41,981 bases of DNA. Origin: SYAN01 sp049459795 (GTDB lineage: Bacteria; Actinomycetota; Actinomycetes; Nanopelagicales; Nanopelagicaceae). Position 1 is the stretch's first letter. Each line of letters begins with the position of its first letter. The position numbers and the translations under genes are program-made. Below, in pieces: positions 25,301 through 31,830 of this stretch. Under the pieces are notes generated by a model. That model ran no database searches, had not been told where the DNA came from, and worked only from the letters and a program-made list of their open reading frames with translations. Location of the stretch: the NCBI GenBank assembly GCA_049459795.1, contig JBMUDS010000005.1, forward strand, positions 1 through 41,981. Direction: 5' to 3'.

Positions 25301-25662
25301 TTCGCTATCGCAAATACACCGAGCCGATCCTGGTACGAGTAGATGCCTCTACCTCGCATGCTGAGCGTCTCTTCATCTCATGGCTCACACGCGAGTTTGG
25401 CATTTGGATCGTGCAGAGCGACAACGAAAGTATCGAAGAGTTCATGAAGTTCGCTCGCGAGAATCCAGTCGGAAAAGTTCGATGGCTCAGTAGCGAAGTC
25501 CCTCCCACGAGAGAGATGATCGAGATAGGAATCTCTCTCGATTCACGTCCGATGACTCAAGTCGGAGGAGTCGAACTGACAAGATGGCTGCGCGAACAGA
25601 GCATTTCCATAACCAACCACCGCTACGGAAATGTAGGCAGCGGGCCTAATCCCAAGATCTAA
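22336..25662 (+). CDS. putA: Bifunctional proline dehydrogenase/L-glutamate-gamma-semialdehyde dehydrogenase (PutA)
   Basis: A 1108-aa flavoprotein that turns proline into glutamate in two steps. The FAD-dependent proline dehydrogenase barrel covers about residues 90-440 (VSYISVKISS, FVNLDMEEFRDLEIT, IRIVKGAN). The NAD-dependent aldehyde dehydrogenase domain covers about 490-1000 (PPWNFPYAIPLGG, catalytic Glu in LLAETSGKN near 725, catalytic Cys in AGQKCSAAS near 760). A C-terminal extension of about 100 residues follows. It lacks the N-terminal DNA-binding domain of the E. coli trifunctional form. The GTG start at 22336 is supported by TATCGT 6 nt upstream. Divergent from glutamate dehydrogenase. 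Confidence 0.95.
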   Translation: MNTRLTEPDVEVTIREVAELLADAAKNRTRADRTHRRRFARLLKDPKAIDLTIRLTDEVIRIVNPREAARRFRQIARGATLGLGLIDFLSIKLAALVSLIFPKLTIAIVTAKVRSTSKRAILAAEKKPLAKHLSRRSKRSVANNINVLGEAVLGDDEATARYQSVLEMLSRDHVSYISVKISSIISQIVTLDTEGSIERCSERIRDLYRLAKKKGAFVNLDMEEFRDLEITVSLFTRILDEEEFETLNAGIVIQAYLPDSHAYFHRLLEWSRARYARSGGSIKIRIVKGANLAMEKAEAEYHGHIQAPYATKAEVDASYLRLVDEGLRDENRGAIRLGIASHNLFHIAWAKNLATSRNLIEMLDIEMLEGMANGEALAVAKRLGSVLLYTPVTKRSDFPSAVAYLVRRLDENTAKENFLRSSFTIKVDSEEFVDQRRRFEAAVRERFTVSTASHRFTHTEVEHRLERFENQSDGDFTDGEYRARLAKAFKGIQTVSNLHIPLVIGGVEILTKETEAGQDPNHEGDVWYRYSIADRVHIDKALRIATKAASGWDALGAIARGEILLKAATVMEDARAQTISIMSRDTGKTAAEADPEVSEAIDFARYYAMSGLTATRGSTPMGVVVIVPPWNFPYAIPLGGVLASLAAGNSVIFKPAPESVAVAWSAVNHLWQAGVPKDVLHFLPCRDDENGKYLITHPEISAVILTGGFDTARLFLSWKPEMTLLAETSGKNAIVITASADIDLAVKDLVQSAFGHAGQKCSAASLGIVDAKIHDHPSFTKQLVDAASSLVVGAGTSFSTLVGPVIRPPSGALHRALTTLDEGESWLLEPKQLDSSGHLWRPGIKIGVKEGSWSHQNEWFGPVLAIMKAPNLDTAITWQNSTPYGLTAGIHSLNEEECERWINGVHAGNLYVNRAITGAIVQRQPFGGWKRSSVGPTSKAGGPHYVEQLRNWPLVVDADAAKKSARIWWDRVGSQTIPTASLTVERNYLRYRKYTEPILVRVDASTSHAERLFISWLTREFGIWIVQSDNESIEEFMKFARENPVGKVRWLSSEVPPTREMIEIGISLDSRPMTQVGGVELTRWLREQSISITNHRYGNVGSGPNPKI

Positions 25663-25674
25663 AGGCGCGGGTAT

Positions 25675-26076
25675 CTAGAGGATCTCTGCGAGAAGATCCT
25701 CAACCCGCTTCTTGATCTGGTCTCGAATCACTCTCACCTTCTCGATCGGCTGGCCAGCAGGATCATCAAGTACCCAATCCTCATAACGTTTGCCGGGATA
25801 GAACGGACATGTATCCCCACACCCCATCGTGATCACCACATCTGAGGCAATCACAGCTTCATCGGTGAGAACTTTTGGCAGCTGATTAGCGATATCTATT
25901 CCCTCTTCGGCCATCACTGCTACCGCTTGAGGATTGATCGAATCCTTCGGCGCTGATCCCGCAGAGAGAACTTCGACTCGACCACCGGAGAGATGGCGCA
26001 TATATCCGGCAGCCATCTGCGAACGGCCGGCATTGTGGACACAAACGAAGAGAACTGTTGGATTCAAATCACTCAT
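25675..26076 (-). CDS. arsC: Arsenate reductase, LMW-PTPase type
   Basis: A 133-aa protein with the P-loop CVHNAGRSQM at residues 12-21 and the C-terminal ITMGCGDTCPFYPGKRYEDW segment. This form is typical of actinobacterial arsenate reductases, which use mycothiol/mycoredoxin or thioredoxin. It reduces arsenate to arsenite. Its ATG overlaps the stop of the aquaporin-like gene (ATGA), so the two are translated together. Arsenite would leave through the channel; no ArsB/Acr3 pump or ArsR is in the window. Confidence 0.94.
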   Translation of the reverse strand: MSDLNPTVLFVCVHNAGRSQMAAGYMRHLSGGRVEVLSAGSAPKDSINPQAVAVMAEEGIDIANQLPKVLTDEAVIASDVVITMGCGDTCPFYPGKRYEDWVLDDPAGQPIEKVRVIRDQIKKRVEDLLAEIL

Positions 26077-26741
26077 GATGAATGAGCCTTCCCTCTCGCT
26101 TTCAATGAGGTCTTGATACCACGTAGCGCCAACCAGGCGAGTACTGCTCCAACCAATTGCGCCACAATGAAGGGTGCGACTGAAACAGGAGCGATTCCCG
26201 CAAAGGAATCAGTAAAGATTCTGCCGATCGTCACAGCGGGATTTGCAAAGGAAGTAGATGAGGTAAAGAAATAGGCACCACCAATCCATAGCGCGATCAA
26301 CGATGCACGGTGACGAATTCGATAACGCTTCCAGTCCGCGAAGACGATGACGACAAGGCCGAAGGTTGCAATCACCTCAGCAAGTAAGAGGTGAGATCCC
26401 GTTCGATCCCTCGTGGAGATTGCAAAGGGAATATCGAATGTCAGATGTGCAAGGAGCGAACCTGAGATTGCTCCGATCAACTGGGCGACTAGGTAGAGCG
26501 TGACTTCTCTAAGATTCTTTTCACGCCGGAAGGAACTCACCAAAGTCACCGCTGGATTGAAGTGGGCTCCAGAGAGGGGAGCCAAGAGATTGATCAGGAT
26601 GTAGAGCATGGCCACAGTTGCCGCCGAATTGATCAATAACCGTAGCGCGACATCATCGGTCAGAGACTCTGCCATCATCCCTGAACCCACGACGGCGAAG
26701 ACAAGGAACATGGTGCCGAAAGCTTCGGAAGCAACTTTCAC
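26073..26741 (-). CDS. aqpS: MIP-family channel (AqpS-like, arsenite)
   Basis: A 222-aa, six-helix major intrinsic protein with two NPA boxes: GAHFNPAVTLVS near residue 60 and SFANPAVTIGR near 167. The neighbour arsC, with a 4-bp ATGA overlap, points to an AqpS-like arsenite conduit, as in the Sinorhizobium aqpS-arsC arrangement; water or glycerol transport is otherwise possible. The GTG start at 26741 is 6 nt after TACCTT (26748-26753), so probably leaderless. The upstream 126-bp gap holds nothing else I can name. Confidence 0.9.
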   Translation of the reverse strand: MKVASEAFGTMFLVFAVVGSGMMAESLTDDVALRLLINSAATVAMLYILINLLAPLSGAHFNPAVTLVSSFRREKNLREVTLYLVAQLIGAISGSLLAHLTFDIPFAISTRDRTGSHLLLAEVIATFGLVVIVFADWKRYRIRHRASLIALWIGGAYFFTSSTSFANPAVTIGRIFTDSFAGIAPVSVAPFIVAQLVGAVLAWLALRGIKTSLKARGKAHSS

Positions 26742-26747
26742 GAGGCG

Positions 26748-26753
26748 AAGGTA
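26748..26753 (-). promoter_or_regulatory. -10 element TACCTT, leaderless aqpS-arsC
   Basis: TACCTT on the minus strand, 6 nt, then GTG at 26741. Confidence 0.55.
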
Positions 26754-26867
26754 GCAATGGAGTCGAATTCCCGTTTCCCTACAAAGTGAATGGCGATCAA
26801 ACTCAATATGAACGGCGGGTTCTCAAGAAAATGGCTCGGCAGTTCCTGCCCAGCAACTACTTGGCAC

Positions 26868-27428
26868 CTACTTATTAATGACTTCCTCTCCTGACGGAGA
26901 TCTCAAGAATACGATGACAGAGGCAACACCTGTGGCAAGAATCAGCAACCATAGGATCACCGTCGATGGACTTTCACGTGAAGTCTTTCTCTCGGCGGAA
27001 GTTTCGAATGAGAGATCATCATCTGTAGTTGCCCCTGAAGCAGACGTGAAAGTGAATCCGAACTCTCCTCTCAGTACATGGCCATCACCTGCAACGACCC
27101 GATATCTGACGATGTAATCCCCGGAGAGAAGATCCGTGCGAGTAACTTTCGCAGAAAGTAGGGCCCCGGTGACAGGAAGCGATTCGAGATCGATCGATTC
27201 ACCCGTTGGCCCGATGACCTCTAGGTAATTGGTTCGATTCTCCCCAAGAACCAGTAATGGTTCGTTGAATTCGAGAGTGATCCGATCCGGGAAGTCGACG
27301 ACGACGGAGTCCTCACCTGGATCGCTCTTGGTGAGGGAGGTGTGAGCCAACGCACCAGGCGAGAAGGCGAAAAGAAAAGATACTGCGATCGAAAGAAGGA
27401 CAAATCTCTTACAGAGAACTCTCATCAT
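26868..27428 (-). CDS. copC: CopC-domain copper-binding protein with C-terminal membrane anchor
   Basis: A 186-aa exported protein. Residues 1-28 are a signal peptide ending ALA-HT, so His would become the mature N terminus, as in Cu(II)-binding CopC. The CopC domain covers about 29-125 (LTKSDPGEDSVV, ITLEFNEPLL, YIVRYRVVAGDGHVLRGEFGF, with the conserved DGH). A linker and one C-terminal helix (VILWLLILATGVASVIVFL) anchor it outside the membrane. No CopD partner domain is fused. It is the last gene of the katG-zur-copC cluster, 9 bp after zur. A start one codon later (ATG at 27425) is equally possible. Confidence 0.88.
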   Translation of the reverse strand: MMRVLCKRFVLLSIAVSFLFAFSPGALAHTSLTKSDPGEDSVVVDFPDRITLEFNEPLLVLGENRTNYLEVIGPTGESIDLESLPVTGALLSAKVTRTDLLSGDYIVRYRVVAGDGHVLRGEFGFTFTSASGATTDDDLSFETSAERKTSRESPSTVILWLLILATGVASVIVFLRSPSGEEVINK

Positions 27429-27437
27429 CTGTGATGA

Positions 27438-27851
27438 TCACCTAGCGCACTTCTCGCATAGCCCGAAGATCTCAAGGTTATGCGTCACCTCTTTGTACTT
27501 GTACTTTCTCGCTGCAAGCTCAGCCATCTCTTCGACTTCTGAGATTTCGATCTGCTGCGTCACTCCACATTTGCGACAGATGATGTGATGGTGGTGACTC
27601 TCATCGACTCCGCAGTGTCGGAAGAGCTTCTCCCCTTTTGGAGAGACGATCGAATCAAGATGTCCTTCTTCGACCAAGATCTCCAATTGGCGGTAGACGG
27701 TAGCGAGGCCTAAGGACTCGCCTTCAGCTTTCAGTTCCTTATGTATCTCTTGAGAACTCAAGAAGCGATCGACGTTCTGCAAGTGCTCGAGGATCCGAAG
27801 TCGCCGCGCAGAATTACGACGTTTCTCCGGACCCTTCGAGGTGACTTTCAT
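27438..27851 (-). CDS. zur: Fur-family metalloregulator, Zur/FurB type
   Basis: A 137-aa Fur-fold repressor. The winged helix contains GESLGLATVYRQLEILVEEG; the metal site is DESHHHHIICRKCG, and a second CxxC ends the protein (EIFGLCEKCAR), giving the structural zinc pair. These features match mycobacterial FurB/Zur more than FurA. It would repress zinc-uptake or ribosomal paralogue genes when zinc is bound. It lies 10 bp after katG. TAACCT, which includes the katG stop codon, lies 7 nt before the ATG, so it may also have its own leaderless promoter. Confidence 0.9.
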   Translation of the reverse strand: MKVTSKGPEKRRNSARRLRILEHLQNVDRFLSSQEIHKELKAEGESLGLATVYRQLEILVEEGHLDSIVSPKGEKLFRHCGVDESHHHHIICRKCGVTQQIEISEVEEMAELAARKYKYKEVTHNLEIFGLCEKCAR

Positions 27852-27858
27852 ATCGACC

Positions 27859-27864
27859 AGGTTA
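27859..27864 (-). promoter_or_regulatory. -10 element TAACCT, possible internal promoter of zur
   Basis: TAACCT on the minus strand uses the katG TAA stop codon as its first three bases, then 7 nt, then ATG at 27851. It could uncouple zur from katG. Confidence 0.4.
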
Positions 27865-30024
27865 AGCCTTCACATCGAATCGATCGGAGTTCATCACTTT
27901 TGTCCATGCGCTGACGAAATCATGGACGAACTTCTCCTTCGAATCGTCTTGTGCATAGACCTCCGCATAGGCGCGCAGGATGGAGTTTGATCCAAAGACC
28001 AAGTCAGCACGGGTCGCGGTGTAGGCGACTTCACCATTCTTACGTGAGCGGAGGTTGTAGAGATTTTCACCTGCTGGCTCCCAGATGTAACTCATATCAG
28101 TGAGCGTTACAAAGAAGTCAGTCGTGAGCGCACCGACCCGACTAGTGAAGACTCCATGCTGAGTGCCGCCATGATTGGTGCCAATCACGCGCATGCCACC
28201 TACAAGGCAGGTCATCTCAGGAGCAGTAAGCCCCATGAGTTGTGTGCGATCAACAAGGAGTCGTTCCGCAGAGACTGCGTAGTTCTCCTTGAGATAGTTG
28301 CGATACCCATCATGGATTGGCTCGAGTGGAGCGAACGACGTGACATCGGTCTGCTCCTGTGTCGCATCGCCACGTCCTGGAGTGAATGGAACAGTGACCG
28401 AAACGCCAGCAGCCTTCGCAGCCATTTCAACACCAATGTTTCCAGCAAGCACGATTGCATCAGCGATGCTTGCTCCATGTGCTTTTGCGATCGGTTCGAG
28501 TACACCAAGCACTCGCGCTAGACGCTCTGGCTCGTTTCCTACCCAATCTTTCTGCGGTGCAAGACGGATTCGAGCGCCATTTGCGCCACCCCGATAATCA
28601 GAACTGCGGAATGTGCGAGCGCTATCCCACGCGGTCGTCACCATCTCTGACACAGAAAGTCCTGATGCAGCGATCGCTTCTCTCAACTTCGAAACGTCAT
28701 ATCCCTTGGGACCTTGTGGGACCAGGTCTTGCCAGATGAGATCTTCCTTCGGTACATCAGGACCGAAATACCGTGCCTTTGGACCGAGATCACGATGGGT
28801 CAACTTGAACCACGCACGAGCAAAGACATCTGAGAAGTAAGCAGGATCCTTGTAGAACTTCTCTGAGATCGCGCGATAGATCGGATCTTTGATCATCGCC
28901 ATATCGGCATCGGTCATCATCGGGTTGTAGCGCCTTGATGGATCTTCGACATCGACTGGCTTATCTTCTTCAGCGATGTTGATTGGCTCCCATTGATTCG
29001 CGCCAGCAGGAGACTTCTTCAGTTCCCACTCATACTTGAAGAGGAGTTCGAAGTACCCGTTATCCCATCTCGTAGGATGAGTTGTCCATGCACCTTCAAG
29101 TCCGCTCGTTACGGTGTCTCGTCCGATGGAACGAGTCTCGTGGTTCATCCAACCAAGGCCCTGCTCTGAGATATAGGCACCTTCTGGGCTTGGTCCAAGA
29201 CGCTCAGCCTTGCCGTTTCCGTGTGCCTTACCGACTGTGTGTCCACCTGCAGTGAGTGCAACCGTCTCTTCATCATTCATCGCCATACGAGCGAAGGTCT
29301 CACGGACATGTTTCGCAGTCTTCACAGGATCTGGCTTTCCGTTGACTCCTTCAGGGTTGACGTAGATCAGACCCATATGAACTGCAGCAAGCGGGTTATA
29401 GAGAGTCTCTGGCTTATCAAGATCCTCGTAGCGATTCTCGCTAGGTGCTAGGAACTCATCTTCTGGTCCCCAATTGATCTCGAGCTCTGGGTGCCAAATA
29501 TCGGATCGGCCGAATGCGAATCCGTATGTCTTCAAGCCCATCGAGTCATAGGCGATCGTTCCGGCAAGGACCAAGAGATCTGCCCAACTGACTTTCTTTC
29601 CGTACTTCTTCTTGATCGGCCAGAGAAGTCTGCGCGCCTTATCAAGGTTTGCGTTATCTGGCCATGAATTGAGTGGCGAGAATCTCTGGTTACCGGTTCC
29701 GCCACCACCACGCCCATCAGCTACGCGATAAGAACCTGCGGCATGCCACGACATACGGATCATGAGTCCGCCATAGTGACCCCAGTCTGCCGGCCACCAA
29801 TCTTGTGAGGTGGTCATCAATTCATGAAGATCCTTCTTAAGTGCCGTCACATCGAGAGTCTTGAGTTCTTCGAGGTAATCGAAGTCAGCCCCATATGGAT
29901 TGGTCTTAGTGTCGTGCTGATGCAAGATGTCGAGATTGAGAGCGTTCGGCCACCACTTCGTCGGCGTCTCCCCTTGCAGGGTGTTCGCACCATGGGGCAC
30001 TGGACATTTTGCTGATTCAGTCAC
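27862..30024 (-). CDS. katG: Catalase-peroxidase KatG
   Basis: A 720-aa bifunctional heme catalase-peroxidase, normal length. Distal catalytic residues are in RMSWHAAGSYR (Arg90, Trp93, His94); the proximal heme His lies in ALTAGGHTVGKAHG near residue 255; the tyrosine of the Met-Tyr-Trp adduct is in HMGLIYVNPEGVNG. The second, non-catalytic peroxidase domain fills the C-terminal half. It removes hydrogen peroxide. The GTG start has AAAGGAGAG about 5 nt upstream, and the leader is not leaderless. It heads the katG-zur-copC cluster and is divergent from the CatE-like gene with 172 bp between. Confidence 0.97.
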   Translation of the reverse strand: MTESAKCPVPHGANTLQGETPTKWWPNALNLDILHQHDTKTNPYGADFDYLEELKTLDVTALKKDLHELMTTSQDWWPADWGHYGGLMIRMSWHAAGSYRVADGRGGGGTGNQRFSPLNSWPDNANLDKARRLLWPIKKKYGKKVSWADLLVLAGTIAYDSMGLKTYGFAFGRSDIWHPELEINWGPEDEFLAPSENRYEDLDKPETLYNPLAAVHMGLIYVNPEGVNGKPDPVKTAKHVRETFARMAMNDEETVALTAGGHTVGKAHGNGKAERLGPSPEGAYISEQGLGWMNHETRSIGRDTVTSGLEGAWTTHPTRWDNGYFELLFKYEWELKKSPAGANQWEPINIAEEDKPVDVEDPSRRYNPMMTDADMAMIKDPIYRAISEKFYKDPAYFSDVFARAWFKLTHRDLGPKARYFGPDVPKEDLIWQDLVPQGPKGYDVSKLREAIAASGLSVSEMVTTAWDSARTFRSSDYRGGANGARIRLAPQKDWVGNEPERLARVLGVLEPIAKAHGASIADAIVLAGNIGVEMAAKAAGVSVTVPFTPGRGDATQEQTDVTSFAPLEPIHDGYRNYLKENYAVSAERLLVDRTQLMGLTAPEMTCLVGGMRVIGTNHGGTQHGVFTSRVGALTTDFFVTLTDMSYIWEPAGENLYNLRSRKNGEVAYTATRADLVFGSNSILRAYAEVYAQDDSKEKFVHDFVSAWTKVMNSDRFDVKA

Positions 30025-30158
30025 TTATCTCTCCTTTATGGCCTCAGAGTCACATGCGATCGCTATTTGAACGTGATGCCTCTACGCATGGGAGTCTATG
30101 CCGTGAGCCTGAGGCGCCTGTAATCGAAAATCTCACGAAGAAATCACGGCTAAATCTT

Positions 30159-30178
30159 TTAGTTGAAATTTCAACTAA
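30159..30178. promoter_or_regulatory. 20-bp perfect palindrome, operator of the CatE-like gene
   Basis: TTAGTTGAAATTTCAACTAA is identical to its own reverse complement. It covers the -35 position of the leaderless promoter whose -10 is TAGGCT at 30185-30190. That geometry is typical of a repressor operator, most likely MarR-like. The inner GTTGAA-N2-TTCAAC recurs at 19398-19411. Confidence 0.75.
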
Positions 30179-30184
30179 TTTTGC

Positions 30185-30190
30185 TAGGCT
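30185..30190 (+). promoter_or_regulatory. -10 element TAGGCT, leaderless CatE-like gene
   Basis: TAGGCT, 6 nt, then ATG at 30197. Confidence 0.65.
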
Positions 30191-30196
30191 TCGGAA

Positions 30197-31051
30197 ATGC
30201 CCACCAGTGGACTTCTTCCCGCTCGTACTGAGATGGGTGCTGTCACGTTATGGGTGGCGAACCTTGATGCGATGGTCATCTATTACCGCGATGGCATCGG
30301 ATTAGAACTTCTTGCTCAAGATGCCGATCGTGCAGTCCTTGGATACAAAGGGCGCGAAATCATCGTTCTTGAGTCGAAGCCATCAATGCGCCATGCATCA
30401 CCACACGAAGCTGGCCTCTTTCACACTGCGATCCTCTTTGATAGTCAATCCGCTCTCGCAGCAGCAGTTCACTCGGTCGCGACGAAATATCCTGGGACTT
30501 TCACCGGTAGCGCGGATCATCTCGTCAGTGAAGCCTTCTACTTCAATGATCCGGAAGGCAATGGCGTTGAGCTCTATTGGGATCGTGACCGCACCGCATG
30601 GAGTTGGGCACATGGGTCCATCGCGATGGACACCATCTACCTCGATCCAAATAACTACCTAAGAACTCATTTGAAGAGTGAGCCTGTAGAAAGCACAAAG
30701 AAAGTCGGACACGTCCATCTCTCAGTAGGTTCCGTCGAAGCAGCAGAAGTGTTCTACGTGAAGATGCTTGGTTTTGAGAAGACGCTCAATTGGGGAGGAC
30801 AAGCGCTCTTCGTCTCTGCCGGCAAGTATCACCATCACATGGCGATGAATACCTGGCGCAGCAAAGGAGCCGGAAAACGGCAACTAGCCCTAGGTCTTGG
30901 TAATGTCGAGATCAATCTTGCAAGCGATAATCATGTGACAGAGACGAAGGATCGCCTCGCATTCCACAAACAAGAGGTCATTACTGTGGACGACGAAGTT
31001 CGCGTTGAAGATCCATGGGGCAATCTAATTCGAATTCGTGCTACGAAATAG
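30197..31051 (+). CDS. catE: VOC ring-cleavage dioxygenase, CatE (catechol 2,3-dioxygenase) like
   Basis: A 284-aa protein with two vicinal-oxygen-chelate modules. Iron ligand candidates are His in LFHTAILF (about 75), His in VGHVHLSVGSVEAAEVFY (about 176) and Glu in NGVELYWD or the C-terminal RVEDPWGN. The sequence SAGKYHHHMAMNTW matches the CatE/MhqO type of Bacillus. It opens catechol or hydroquinone rings in quinone detoxification. The ATG at 30197 is 6 nt after TAGGCT, and a 20-bp palindrome covers the -35 region. Divergent from katG. Confidence 0.9.
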   Translation: MPTSGLLPARTEMGAVTLWVANLDAMVIYYRDGIGLELLAQDADRAVLGYKGREIIVLESKPSMRHASPHEAGLFHTAILFDSQSALAAAVHSVATKYPGTFTGSADHLVSEAFYFNDPEGNGVELYWDRDRTAWSWAHGSIAMDTIYLDPNNYLRTHLKSEPVESTKKVGHVHLSVGSVEAAEVFYVKMLGFEKTLNWGGQALFVSAGKYHHHMAMNTWRSKGAGKRQLALGLGNVEINLASDNHVTETKDRLAFHKQEVITVDDEVRVEDPWGNLIRIRATK

Positions 31052-31086
31052 AATTACCGAACCGCTTGGTTTTTAGGCTCCGAGAG

Positions 31087-31809
31087 TCAAATGGGTAGCG
31101 AGATCCTTTCAGCGTGACTAAATCGACCTTCCGGTACTCCTTTGAGTAAGTGCACTTCAGCTTTTCCGTGCACTTGCCACAAATCTTCACCTTGACGCCT
31201 TACAAGCGCGGTCAATTCGTCGATTCCAAGTAATACTGCTTCATCAGGAACTTGCATCATTCTCTGCGCGGCGCTCTCTGGAATCCACCTGAAGAATTTG
31301 TCGAAGTGTGGAATTACGCGAACTCGCGGAATAAGCGAAAGACCTCTAGTTGGCTCACTTCTCGAAAGTCGAAATTGCGGAATGCTCGAGCTCATAACCA
31401 TGGCCCCTGCGCTACACCCGGCAAGCGATGCTCCGCTTTGCCAACTGCTTTCAATGGCTCGACCTACGGGAGTGCCCACGAGGGATTTCGCCAAGTAATG
31501 CGGGTCTCCGCCCGACATATAGATCAGCGCACTTTGCGAAATGAGATCTGCGTATTCCTGATTCATCGCTGCATCGCGATCAAAAATAGGCAAGAAGACT
31601 TGTTTGACGCCAATTGCTTCTGCCTGTGAACGCCCTAGCTCTTCCCAGTAGCGAAGCCGTTCAAGACTCTCTTGTCCTGCAGCAGTTGGAATCTGGATGA
31701 AGTGAGCTTCGCGCCCTGATTTGAGGCCGTCCTCTATAAGGGAGCGTTCAAGGTCTGCCATTGCGGGCAGATATTCACCGGAACCAACTAAAGCGAGGGA
31801 ACCGGACAC
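31087..31809 (-). CDS. Peptidase S51/type 1 glutamine amidotransferase-like protein (cyanophycinase-like)
   Basis: A 240-aa protein of the S51 class. The nucleophile Ser is in the elbow AGCSAGAMVM near residue 132, preceded by MSGGDPHYLAKSL. The N terminus GSLALVGSGEYLP is typical. Relatives are peptidase E (Asp-X dipeptides) and cyanophycinase; the exact substrate is unknown. The GTG at 31809 is 6 nt after TACCCT, which lies just inside the 21-bp gap after the helicase gene. Convergent with the CatE-like gene. Confidence 0.85.
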   Translation of the reverse strand: MSGSLALVGSGEYLPAMADLERSLIEDGLKSGREAHFIQIPTAAGQESLERLRYWEELGRSQAEAIGVKQVFLPIFDRDAAMNQEYADLISQSALIYMSGGDPHYLAKSLVGTPVGRAIESSWQSGASLAGCSAGAMVMSSSIPQFRLSRSEPTRGLSLIPRVRVIPHFDKFFRWIPESAAQRMMQVPDEAVLLGIDELTALVRRQGEDLWQVHGKAEVHLLKGVPEGRFSHAERISLPI

Positions 31810-31815
31810 AGCAAA

Positions 31816-31821
31816 AGGGTA
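31816..31821 (-). promoter_or_regulatory. -10 element TACCCT, leaderless S51 gene
   Basis: TACCCT on the minus strand, 6 nt, then GTG at 31809. Its -35 would fall in the end of the helicase gene. Confidence 0.5.
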
Positions 31822-31830
31822 CTGCTCGGG

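Noticed and set aside
30025..30196. Fur or PerR box in front of katG
   Set aside because: I looked for a 15-bp AT-rich inverted repeat of the Fur/PerR type and found only the GTTGAA palindrome, which sits over the CatE-like promoter instead.
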